Positions 18,872 through 27,642 of a stretch of 64,000 nucleotides of DNA are shown here, one piece after another. The position numbers and the translations under genes were made by a program. Where the stretch lies: the NCBI GenBank assembly GCA_000415965.1, contig KE356560.1, forward strand, positions 790,758 through 854,757, in the 5' to 3' direction. Numbering within the stretch: position 1 is the stretch's first letter; every line of letters begins with the position of its first letter. A model generated the notes under the pieces. It worked only from the letters and a program-made list of their open reading frames with translations. It made no database searches and was not told the origin of the DNA. Source of the stretch: Haloquadratum walsbyi J07HQW1. Lineage in GTDB: Archaea > Halobacteriota > Halobacteria > Halobacteriales > Haloferacaceae.

Positions 18872-19795
18872 ATGGTAATGAAAAATAGCGTTCTTGAAAC
18901 ACACGACGTAGAGCCACTCAGAGAATCAGATAATATTTCTCTTAGTGAGAGTAAACTGGATAACGGATCGAAAGGACAACTGATTAAAGTTGCCGGACAG
19001 CTCCGTGATCGACGAAATGACCTGAATCAAATGGCCTCCGAACGGGCTTCACTACGCGATGAACTCAATGCAAAAACGCGTGAGAAAGTCGATGAGGCTC
19101 AGAAACATCGCGAAAAGCGTGATGAGTTGAACGAACAGGTCCAAGAGCACAAAGATAAACGCAATGAACTCAATGCAGAAGCCAATGAGTTATTTAATCA
19201 AGTCGAGGAAATGAAGGCTGATCTTGAACTTGATGATGGCAAAAACATTGAGGAGCTCGAAGATGAGATTGAACAACTTGAGTTCCGTCAGCAGACTGAG
19301 GTACTTTCTTCAGAAGATGAGCGTGAACTCATTGAAAAGATCGAAGACAAACGCGAGCAACTTCAACAGAAAAAACAAAAAGTCGAGGATAGTGGCGAAC
19401 TTGACTCACTGAAAGAGCAAGCTGAGGAGGTCCGCTCAGAAGCGTCTCAGCATCACCAGAAAGTCACTGAACTCGCTGATAAAGCACAGGAACATCATAA
19501 TCAAATGATTGAGGCATACCGTGAGGCTGATGATATTCGTGATGAAGCTGATGCTATGCATGAGCTTTTCGTTGAGGCACAAGAGACAGCGGACGAACAT
19601 CATGAGGACTTTGTTCGCGTTCAAAAACGTCTTCGTGAACTCGACAAGCAAGAAGAGCAAGAACGCGAGGACGAGCGTACCGAAGAGCGCGAAGCCGCGA
19701 AAGAGGAAGCCGAAGAAATCTATCAGAAGTTCAAAGAGGGCGAAACCCTCGATACCGAAGATCTGATGAAACTGCAGAAAACGGGCCTACTCTAA
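18872..19795 (+). CDS. COG1340-type coiled-coil protein
   Basis: 307 residues, almost entirely coiled coil from residue ~45 to 290, with repeated heptads rich in E, R, Q and K and several R-D-E-L-N / K-R-N-E-L-N units. It ends E-E-I-Y-Q-K-F-K-E-G-E-T-L-D-T-E-D-L-M-K-L-Q-K-T-G-L-L, the conserved tail of an archaeal coiled-coil family (COG1340) often noted as a helical, possibly ribosome- or chromosome-associated protein; its function is not established. There are no membrane segments. A second start at 18878 (M-K-N-S) is possible. Confidence 0.8.
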   Translation: MVMKNSVLETHDVEPLRESDNISLSESKLDNGSKGQLIKVAGQLRDRRNDLNQMASERASLRDELNAKTREKVDEAQKHREKRDELNEQVQEHKDKRNELNAEANELFNQVEEMKADLELDDGKNIEELEDEIEQLEFRQQTEVLSSEDERELIEKIEDKREQLQQKKQKVEDSGELDSLKEQAEEVRSEASQHHQKVTELADKAQEHHNQMIEAYREADDIRDEADAMHELFVEAQETADEHHEDFVRVQKRLRELDKQEEQEREDERTEEREAAKEEAEEIYQKFKEGETLDTEDLMKLQKTGLL

Positions 19796-19892
19796 GAATT
19801 GATGAACTCATCGGGGACTGGCGGCAGGTATTGATTATTACTCATTAGCCACTGACCGTTTCGTGGTTCCAGTTTCCGCAGACGAACCGCTC

Positions 19893-19900
19893 TTATATAA
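19893..19900 (+). promoter_or_regulatory. TATA box for a leaderless small ORF
   Basis: TTATATAA sits 19-26 bases ahead of the ATG at 19919. That is the spacing expected when transcription begins at or next to the start codon, common in haloarchaea. Confidence 0.45.
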
Positions 19901-19918
19901 ATCAGCGTGTATTCTCAC

Positions 19919-20083
19919 ATGTCAAGCGTCACCGAAGAGGTCATGAAACAGAAACGCTCATCAAGACAAAACCGAGTCGTCGAGTTCTGTGATCCAAGCT
20001 CAATTCAGCACACCTTGAAAGAACGGACTAAATCTCTCACTGCGTCCTCTGGCTTCGATCATAACAGATCACTCACTCGATAA
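19919..20083 (+). CDS. Small basic protein of unknown function (54 aa)
   Basis: 54 codons from ATG 19919 to TAA 20081-20083. The product is basic and Ser/Arg-rich (V-M-K-Q-K-R-S-S-R-Q-N-R at residues 8-19) with one Cys, unlike the acidic proteins around it. Support comes from the well-placed TATA box and intact frame. It may be an independent micro-protein or the 5' remnant of a lost gene. No family is recognised. Confidence 0.4.
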   Translation: MSSVTEEVMKQKRSSRQNRVVEFCDPSSIQHTLKERTKSLTASSGFDHNRSLTR

Positions 20084-20242
20084 CTGATATCCTGGGTTTG
20101 TACTATCCGCCCAAGCAGACTGTATCTCACACATCCGCATCAGTTGGCTTTGGGTGGTGGGTTTCCGTGATAGCATTTCGATTAACTATGGGTATGAACT
20201 GTCATTACGAGGAGGGTCATATTTCGAGGAAAGATAGATACG

Positions 20243-21373
20243 ATGGTGCATCAAAACAGACATGTGAACACGCTGGTCCTCTGTGTTGACCGGTCAGATG
20301 ATGTCGGTCGTGTTTCAGGGTTTGAGACTCCTATCGTCGGGTGGGAGGCTGTTCAGTCACTGGCAATAGAACTTGGACTTGCCGATCCGGAGGATTCAAG
20401 CATTAACTGCATTCTTGAGGCACTCCGTGTCACCCAGACACTACAGGAGAATAATGCTGATCCAACAGTCGCGGTTGTCTCTGGGGGAGGTGGGTCACTT
20501 GTTGGTGCTGATCGCTCGCTTGCGACACAGTTAGACACACTCGTTGATGCGCATGATGCAGACTCAGCGATTGTTGTTATTGATTCCGCGAATGATGAGC
20601 AGGTCATACCGGTCATTGAGAGTCGTATTCGCGTTGATTCAGTTGATCGCGTTGTCGTCAGACAGGCCCATGATATCCAATCGACGTATTATCTCATTAA
20701 ACAATTTCTCGCGGATGAGGAACTTCGCACAACAGTGCTCGTTCCGCTTGGAGCGACACTACTATTTCTGCCGATTCTCCTGACGCGGTTTTCGCCGACG
20801 ATTGCACTTGCCGGATTAACGGCACTCCTTGGCGCTGTGTTATTATATAAAGGGCTTGCAATTGACCAGTATCTTGAACAAGCACCAGAGCGTATTCAAA
20901 CAGCACTTTACTCTGGTCGTGTTTCAGTTGTGACATATGCAGTTGGTGCTGGACTTGCGCTCGTCGGTATCTTTCTTGGTGCACTTGCTATTTCAACACC
21001 AGTCAGTGCTGACTCGATCATTGTCCAATCGGTACAGTTCGTTTACAGTGCGATTCCGTGGCTTGCGCTCGCTGCGCTCACAATTAGCGCTGGCCGTCTG
21101 CTTGATGAATTCATTGAGAGCGAGCGAATCACAGCACCATATTTGAATCTGCCGTTCGGGGTTATCGCACTCGGATTTGTTGTCCGTGGCTTTGCTGGAT
21201 GGTTTCTTCAACGTGAGGCTATTCTTGCCACTCCAGAGTTGTTCGATTATACCATCACGCCACAACAGCGGCTTGCGACATTCATTATTATTGGTATTAT
21301 TATCAGTATTGTTGGTGTGCGCGTTGCAGCGAGTGTTAATAATCAATCAGATGATGATCTTACACAGCACTGA
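20243..21373 (+). CDS. DUF373 family integral membrane protein
   Basis: 376 residues. The N-terminal ~140 form a soluble domain starting with T-L-V-L-C-V-D-R-S-D-D-V-G-R, the hallmark of DUF373, followed by a V-V-S-G-G-G-G-S-L-V-G-A-D-R loop. The rest contains about six membrane helices (roughly residues 170-205, 230-255, 265-285, 300-330 and 345-370). The function of the family is unknown. A GTG at 20264 would place the start right before N-T-L-V-L-C, as in homologues, and is a credible alternative to ATG 20243. Confidence 0.85.
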   Translation: MVHQNRHVNTLVLCVDRSDDVGRVSGFETPIVGWEAVQSLAIELGLADPEDSSINCILEALRVTQTLQENNADPTVAVVSGGGGSLVGADRSLATQLDTLVDAHDADSAIVVIDSANDEQVIPVIESRIRVDSVDRVVVRQAHDIQSTYYLIKQFLADEELRTTVLVPLGATLLFLPILLTRFSPTIALAGLTALLGAVLLYKGLAIDQYLEQAPERIQTALYSGRVSVVTYAVGAGLALVGIFLGALAISTPVSADSIIVQSVQFVYSAIPWLALAALTISAGRLLDEFIESERITAPYLNLPFGVIALGFVVRGFAGWFLQREAILATPELFDYTITPQQRLATFIIIGIIISIVGVRVAASVNNQSDDDLTQH

Positions 21374-21420
21374 TGCTAATAATAACATTAGATTGAAACC
21401 CGAAAGTGAACCACCCCACC

Positions 21421-21645
21421 CTACCCGACCGCTGACGCGATTGCAGTGAGGGTGGAGTCTCCTGTTTCGACGACGCGGTTTTGATCCACAACATCGGAAG
21501 CACCCGACGATGTGCACAGACCGAGCGCAGTCTCCACAGCTACTGTGTTTTCGGACTGTCCCAGTCCTCGCTTGTTGAAACCGCGGATGAACTGTTGTGC
21601 GGCATTTGTATTTCTCTTCATATCATAGTCACACCTCGGGGGTAT
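21421..21645 (-). pseudogene. TnpB C-terminal relic
   Basis: The minus strand encodes C-D-Y-D-M-K-R-N-T-N-A-A-Q-Q, the last zinc-ribbon and RuvC-III region of a TnpB, continuing K-R-G-L-G-Q-S-E-N-T ... V-E-T-A-L, the usual haloarchaeal TnpB tail of a different subfamily from the one at 61254. Further upstream the frame is interrupted. The rest of the ~1 kb spacer (21374-22383) shows only weakly similar debris and no supported gene. Confidence 0.6.
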
Positions 21646-22383
21646 GAGTGTTCACCCATCCACAGCGAGCTCACTCTTCAGTCGGTTCTGTTATGTCAAC
21701 TTCCAGGAATGCGCTTCCTGCTCGCGCTGCACGCTGTGTTGCTCCTTGGGAAAGAGAGCTTACCACCTCTATACAGCAAAATTGATATTGCAGTTTCCTC
21801 CGGCAGACAAATGACACGTAGCGAGCGAAATCTGACGGCTTCAACCGTGGCAGGAGGCCAAAGTCACCGTCTTCCCACAGATAATTGGAATATGTGCGTC
21901 AAATATGAGAGTATTGTGAAATACGCATATATGCATCACACCTGGAAGGATACCGTATCTATCGGCATATCAAAAAGAGTATATGAATCTGCGAGCACTG
22001 ACATATGGGATATATGTGTCTGTATTGATATTATATTGAACTGGGAGTCTGTGTGTGTGTGTCAGGCGAATTCAAGCACGATCATGAACACCGTCCACTG
22101 AGTGAGTCTGTAAGAGCCTCCTCAGACATTGATAGATAATGACCCTCCAGAGTGAGATGACTGACAGGTCTATGAAGATACATCATAAATCGATGCCTCT
22201 ATTGAAACCCATCCTGCCGATTATGACGTTTTGTCTCTTATCACTCCAGTGATACAGTCATACGCGGAGTCGAGCAGTGGTGACAAATAGCTGTTTTGAT
22301 TCCTCTTCTGATTTCTCGGCGAGATTCCACCTGTGGCGAAAAAGTGAGTATTTATGATTTATTACTACCGATGACTGAGTCTG

Positions 22384-22578
22384 TCATCGTGCGGTTGTCC
22401 GATACTCGCCATGTTTAATTCCGATTACTAAACACAGAAGCCCGAACACGAGCATCGAGGGAGTCACCATCATCAATACGATCTGTGCGGGCATCATCTC
22501 GGTTAGAATTAATGCTGCTGTCCCAAGTGCAACAATTCCGAGTAGAGCACCACCTGTTGTACCACGGTTAAATTCCAT
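22384..22578 (-). CDS. Small two-helix membrane protein
   Basis: 64 residues with two hydrophobic segments, residues ~9-27 (A-L-L-G-I-V-A-L-G-T-A-A-L-I) and ~30-54 (I-V-L-M-M-V-T-P-S-M-L-V-F-G-L-L), and a short charged tail ending R-T-T-A-R. It looks like a conserved haloarchaeal small membrane protein. No function or partner can be inferred. The start ATG at 22578 follows an AT-rich stretch. Confidence 0.6.
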   Translation of the reverse strand: MEFNRGTTGGALLGIVALGTAALILTEMMPAQIVLMMVTPSMLVFGLLCLVIGIKHGEYRTTAR

Positions 22579-22730
22579 ACCTCAATATTGCACCTGCGAC
22601 GACAAATCGGTTTCTGATTATCGAATCAGAATATAACGATAATAATAGTATTCCGTATAATGATTTGATATGCTCTCTATCCTGAACGACGAGGGGACTC
22701 ACAGTACATCATTTCTGCATCTTTCTTCAC

Positions 22731-22880
22731 ACCAGTCAGTAGCACTCTGAGCAGCGTTTCTCTCTGAACCTACACTCAGACTCAGACTCAGACTCAGACT
22801 CAGACTCATTTCATCCGGAACGCCCACGTGCACGTTCCGCTTCAATTCCGAACAAACGAAACTGAAATCACCAATAACTG
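22731..22880 (+). repeat. Dispersed palindrome-containing repeat, copy C, with expanded hexamer tract
   Basis: Best-preserved copy: CAGTCAGTAGCACTCTGAGC and GCGTTTCTCTCT, then about six ACTCAG units (22773-22808), TTTCATCC, and the imperfect palindrome GGAACGCCCACG-TGCACGTTCC. In copies A and B the hexamer region is short or degenerate, so the repeat has grown or shrunk inside the element. It sits in spacer 22579-23045. Confidence 0.75.
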
Positions 22881-22970
22881 ATAGGGCATCCTCAGTCATG
22901 ACATTCCGATTATGATCCTGGTTACACTTTGGATCTAAAAACGACATGAACGTGGCCGTCAGGATTGCAT

Positions 22971-23010
22971 GTCTTATCTTGTCTTGTCTCGTCTCGTCTC
23001 ATCTTATATT
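22971..23010. repeat. Pentamer tract (GTCTT/GTCTC)
   Basis: Tandem five-base units between copy C and the 3' end of the aldo/keto reductase gene. Confidence 0.6.
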
Positions 23011-23045
23011 TACATCTGGGAGTTGATATTCCTATGTGAGCTTAT

Positions 23046-23876
23046 TTACCACGGTGCGAAACGTGGGTCGACACGTCGGTTAGTTCGTTCGATGGAGTCA
23101 ATCTGCGCAATCTCTGCTGTGGTAAGTTCCAGATCGAGTGACGCCCAGTTATCATGGAGATGATCATGTCCAACGGCTTTTGGAATCGCTGTAATCCCTT
23201 TCTGGCGGAGCCATGCTAATGCAATCTGTGCCTCACTCACATCGCGATTATTCGCGATTGCGGTAATCTCTGGAATATCAAATACCGCACCACGAGCGAG
23301 TGGTGAATATGCAACGAGCTCAATATCACGGTCACTGCAGTGATTTCGCAACTGTTCTTGTGGCAGGAGTGGATGAATTTCAATCTGATTTGCAAATATC
23401 GGCGTGTCTGCGTGCTCGATCGCGGTGTCAACCTGATTTGGCTCAAAGTTACTGATTCCGATCCGGTCAACTTTCTGGTCCGCGACAAGCTTATCGAGTG
23501 CCCGAAATGTCTCAACTGGATCGTATGTATCAACCGGCCAATGCACATATAATAGATCAACAGCGTCAATTCCGAGTTTCTCAAGACTTCGTTGTGTCGA
23601 TGTCAATACATCATCATATCCAAGCTTATCGATCCATACCTTTGTCGCGATGAATATTTCATCTCGGGGAACATCGGCAGCAGCAATTCCTTGCCCAACA
23701 GCTGCCTCGTTACCATACACCTGTGCAGTATCTATATGCTGATATCCCATTTCAAGCGCTGTCTTGACAGTGTTCGCACATTCTGATGGATTATCATTTT
23801 CCCATGTCCCAAGCCCAAGAAGCGGCATTCCATCAGCTGTCGGAGTAATTGAACTCAGCGGTGACTGCTGTGCCAT
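23046..23876 (-). CDS. Aldo/keto reductase
   Basis: 276 residues, the length of the family's bacterial/archaeal type. The TIM-barrel NAD(P)H-dependent carbonyl reductase catalytic tetrad is visible: Asp and Tyr in D-T-A-Q-V-Y-G-N-E (residues ~48-56), Lys in A-T-K-V-W near 79, His in Y-V-H-W-P near 112. The cofactor loop I-P-K-A-V-G-H-D is near residue 230. It starts M-A-Q-Q-S-P-L. It acts on aldehydes or ketones of unknown identity, possibly 2,5-diketo-D-gluconate-like or methylglyoxal-like substrates. Stand-alone gene. Confidence 0.9.
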   Translation of the reverse strand: MAQQSPLSSITPTADGMPLLGLGTWENDNPSECANTVKTALEMGYQHIDTAQVYGNEAAVGQGIAAADVPRDEIFIATKVWIDKLGYDDVLTSTQRSLEKLGIDAVDLLYVHWPVDTYDPVETFRALDKLVADQKVDRIGISNFEPNQVDTAIEHADTPIFANQIEIHPLLPQEQLRNHCSDRDIELVAYSPLARGAVFDIPEITAIANNRDVSEAQIALAWLRQKGITAIPKAVGHDHLHDNWASLDLELTTAEIAQIDSIERTNRRVDPRFAPW

Positions 23877-24092
23877 TATATCTAATCTACTCTAATAGAA
23901 GATGCATTCAAAAGCCATGGGATATCTGCACGACTCATCTTATCCAGAGAGAACGACTCCTGAGGTCCGCTCGTTGCGGAGAGAATCTTAGATTATCAGT
24001 CGCTGGAAAGACAATTTTTCTCTTCAGTCTACATCATGAATATCTGTCGGGCGATTCATCATAATCATTCATATATTCACTCACGAGCGTAA

Positions 24093-24960
24093 TCAGCCCT
24101 TCCTCTCTGAGTTGTGATACTGTTCGCCGAGGCGCTTCAACCGCAGTTCACCGAAGCCGAAGCCGTTTCGGAAGTGTGACCCGACCCCGCTGGAGACCAT
24201 CTTCACGGTCTCCACCGGACGGTCGTCGAGATACTTACAACCTCGCCGTGATCGACCGTCTCCAGCCGAAACACCTCGCGTTGCTCCAGTATCCTTTCCT
24301 CGTGGAACCGGGGATCGTGCGTGTTCAGCGCGTCCTGGGCACGGGTGTCGAGCGACATCGGGCAGACCATTCCCGAGGGACGGGCGGATGCCCGACTGCG
24401 TATGTTCTTCGGGGAACGTCCCGAACTGGTCGGATGGGAAGACGTCGTGACTGGTCGACACCGCCGCGTGTGTCTCAGGATCGAGGTGCTTGCACATGCA
24501 GGATGGCGTTCGCGCTCACGTAGTGCGGGCGACGAATGTAGTCCATCCGCATCTCCCACAGGACGTGCTGAATCACTGTCATCGGTCGGGCCTCCACTCG
24601 TGGTAGTACGTACTGGAGCACCGCACTCCAAGACAGGACTGCACCCGCCGACGATTGGCATCGAGGGTCATGTCGTACTTGTCGCGGTCAGGCAATCCCA
24701 TGCCGACGCCCGCGACCGCCACAGACGACTCCCGAGGCGAGCGGTGAGCCGTCCATCAGCCTCGACGTTCAAGACAGTGTGGAACGAGACGACCTCGCGC
24801 GCTTTATCCACGATGAGCCGGAGATTGGAGAACTCGTTCCCGGTTCGGTAGTTGTCCAGCAGCACCGCCACGTGTAGCGTGTGGTGCTTGAGGCTCGTGT
24901 ACGGGTGCTAACCCGACTCATTGAACGCGGCGGTGATGCTATTGCTGTGCGCAAATGTTA
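24093..24960 (-). pseudogene. GC-rich decayed gene of unknown family (relic 2)
   Basis: A ~870-base GC-rich island on the minus strand. Frames change several times, yet segments read like real protein: L-L-D-N-Y-R-T-G-N-E-F-S-N-L-R-L-I-V-D-K, G-M-G-L-P-D-R-D-K-Y-D-M-T-L-D, Q-F-G-T-F-P-E-E-H-T-Q-S-G-I-R, and the tail S-H-F-R-N-G-F-G-F-G-E-L-R-L. The last two match the relic at 4750-5215, so one gene family decayed twice in this window. Higher G+C than the neighbours suggests foreign origin. Flanks 23877-24092 and 24961-25330 hold no supported gene. Family unrecognised. Confidence 0.5.
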
Positions 24961-25330
24961 TGCTGTACGTGGTAGATAGCATGTCAGCACCTAATTTTAT
25001 ACACCAGGGATAGAGCGCGTGATTGAGCAGTTCAACCACGAGCATGACAGTTGTTGGTTATATGCACTGATCGTTATGATTAAACGTCACAGTGGAATAC
25101 ACAATCTATCACTCCAAATCTAGTTAGTGCGACCCCGTAGGCAAGTACTGATAATATTGTCATCGAATGATCAGATAAATCGTCTCACCAGCACCAGCAC
25201 CAATATGAATGCCAAAATAAGTACCAATACTAACTCCTGTACTACTATCGGAGGATAGACCAGCACATCTTAATCCTTCCTAGTGGCTGAGGGGTCCAAT
25301 CTCAGAGACCGTCTGTGTCTTCGGCGATGA

Positions 25331-26697
25331 TCAATATTTCCGCGTTGCTCCGGTAAGTTCGTAGAACTCTTCCATTAATTCATCGCGATCTATCCGCCAC
25401 TCTTCAAATGCTGATGATGACTCTGGATATGCATCATAGATTTGTGTGATTTCTGTTGCACGGCGACTCACCTTATACAATTCATATAATGCATCCCAAT
25501 GACCAAACGTATCGACAAGTGTCTTTAATTTCAATTTGAGACTCATACTCGATGTTCCCTTGCTCAGCGCATCAGCAAGCTGTTGTCCAGGAACAGCAGA
25601 AACAATCTCGACAAGCTCATCGACATTCCGTGCGGTTCCCCAGAGATTATACAGGTCCACCGCCGCGAAACGTTTTCCAAAGCTTGTCATCACGTCACTG
25701 TTGTATTCCCATAACCGCGACTCAGAGACGTCTCCCTCAGTAATTGCGTCAACAGCATGCGATGCTGCCCAGTGTGCGGACTTTGCAGCACCCGGAATCC
25801 CACCTCCAGTCGTTGGGTTCACATGTCCAGCAGCATCACCGACCGCGAGGAATCCATCAGCGACCGCAGAATCATACGGGCGTCGGGTTGGAAGAGAAGC
25901 ACCGAGTTTATCTTTGACAGTCGCGTTCTTGAACTCTGATCGGGTCGTGATATCTTGTTTGAGCGTCTCGACGAGTTGCATCGGATCCTCTGTCATCTGA
26001 AACCCTAATCCAACATTAATCTCTGTTGCTGTTCGAGGAAAGTACCAGAGATAGCCGAGTTCATCTGTTGGTTTGAATACAATCGCATCATCATACTCAA
26101 CCGGATCTGGAACCTCAAGCACTTCTCTGTATGCTGAGCAAAACTGTGAATAGGAGACATTCGTATCAAAATATGTCCCGGTGAAATCAGTTTTCTCTTG
26201 AAGAATCGACAGTGCGCCAGCGGCGTCAATGGTAATGTCTGCATTATATGTATGAACTGTTCCCTCTCGTGTTGCACGAACTCCAGTAACAGTTCCATCA
26301 TCAGCCTGACAGACATCTTGGACAACCGTATCATACTGAATATCCGCACCGCTTCGTCTGGCTCTTCAATAAGTACCTCTCCGTATCGTTTTCGATCAAG
26401 GACAGCTCCGTTATCAGCAAAGTCAATATCGACACTTCCTCCACGAGGGTTTTCAAACACAGCCCGCTGGATTCGTTGGTTAGTGAATGACTCTGACTTG
26501 AGATACTTTCGGTCAATAACATCTGGGAACGTACTTGTTCCCTTGATGGCGTCACCGCACGCGATGTGACCTGCTTCATCGGCAGACTTTCGCTCAAGAA
26601 TAATAACGTCAAGCCCTTCCGACGCTGCCGTCGCCGCAGCAAATGTTCCTGCGGTCCCCGCACCAACGACGACAATATCGTAGGCTTCAGTTGGCAT
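25331..26697 (-). pseudogene. Second geranylgeranyl reductase, single frameshift
   Basis: Paralogue of the gene at 7255. The N-terminal frame starts M-P-T-E-A-Y-D-I-V-V-V-G-A-G-T-A-G at 26697 and is homologous until ...Y-G-E-V-L-I-E-E near 26370. The homologous sequence then continues in another frame as G-A-D-I-Q-Y-D-T-V-V-Q-D-V and runs to the stop at 25331, including G-D-A-A-G-H-V-N-P-T-T-G-G-G. One missing base around 26360-26370 explains it. Both halves are otherwise well conserved, so decay is recent, or the lesion is a sequencing error. It lies directly downstream of korB on the same strand. Confidence 0.75.
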
Positions 26698-26778
26698 AAG
26701 AGCAATTGTGCTTTCCGGATGTTAAAAGCAATCGGAAACAGGAGCTCCAATCAGAAGATTGTCAATAGTTCTCGAATA

Positions 26779-27642
26779 CTAGTAGAATTCACGAACGAGG
26801 TCCATCGCACCATCAGGGGCACCTGAATCAACCGCTGACATGTCTTGGTCTATATTATGTTTTTGATCATATGCAACCGCTGATTCATTCTGCCACAGCA
26901 CCCCTTGGTATTCCTTGTCAGCATCAAGGATCTTGCTCTTTGCAGCATCATAATCAGTTGGGTCATGTCCTGATTCCGCAACATCGACAAGACTGTCACG
27001 GAAGTAATCATACGTATCAACGTCATTGAACGTGACACATGGACTAAATACATTGACGAATCCGAACCCGTCATGTTCGATTGCTTTTTGAACAATCTCT
27101 GCATGCCGTTGTGCATCTGTCGAGAATGACTGGGCGATGAATGTCCCTCCTGAGGCGAGTGCAAGCGCGAGTGGATTCACCGGCGGTTGTTGTGGACCCT
27201 CTGGTGTTGTTGATGTCTCAAAGTCTTCACGCGACGTCGGCGATGCTTGACCTTTGGTCAGTCCATAAATTCGATTATCCATAACGATGTAGGACATGTC
27301 GACATTTCGACGAACTGCATGAACAAAGTGACCGGCACCAATTGAGTATCCATCTCCATCACCACCGGCGACCATTACTTCTAATTCAGGATTTGCGAGT
27401 TTCACACCTGTTCCGACAGGCAGTGCCCGACCATGAACACCGTGAAGGGCATATGAGTGCATATACGTCCCAATCTTCCCCGAGCAGCCAATCCCAGCAA
27501 CAATAAAGGTATTATCTGGGGTGTTCCCAGTGTTCGCTAATGCCTTCATCATACCATTCATCGTCCCGAAATCACCACAGCCAGGACACCATGTCGGTTG
27601 CTTGTCCGATTTAAAATCAGTGAAACGAACGTCTGAGCTCAT
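26779..27642 (-). CDS. korB: 2-oxoacid:ferredoxin oxidoreductase beta subunit (KorB type)
   Basis: 287 residues. It binds thiamine diphosphate and one iron-sulfur cluster and oxidatively decarboxylates a 2-oxoacid, probably 2-oxoglutarate, to the acyl-CoA with ferredoxin as acceptor. Visible are W-C-P-G-C-G-D-F (Cys19, Cys22), I-G-C-S-G-K (Cys53) and S-P-C-V-T-F (Cys202) as likely cluster ligands, and the TDP motif G-G-D-G-D-G-Y-S-I-G. Its ATG overlaps the stop of korA (ATGA). The size pair ~598/287 fits KorAB better than the pyruvate enzyme, which has a longer beta chain. Confidence 0.85.
   Translation of the reverse strand: MSSDVRFTDFKSDKQPTWCPGCGDFGTMNGMMKALANTGNTPDNTFIVAGIGCSGKIGTYMHSYALHGVHGRALPVGTGVKLANPELEVMVAGGDGDGYSIGAGHFVHAVRRNVDMSYIVMDNRIYGLTKGQASPTSREDFETSTTPEGPQQPPVNPLALALASGGTFIAQSFSTDAQRHAEIVQKAIEHDGFGFVNVFSPCVTFNDVDTYDYFRDSLVDVAESGHDPTDYDAAKSKILDADKEYQGVLWQNESAVAYDQKHNIDQDMSAVDSGAPDGAMDLVREFY

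Noticed and set aside
24093-24960. Possible Cas6/RAMP relic because of the glycine-rich S-H-F-R-N-G-F-G run
   Set aside because: No other RAMP feature, no CRISPR array and no neighbouring cas genes; the resemblance is too short.
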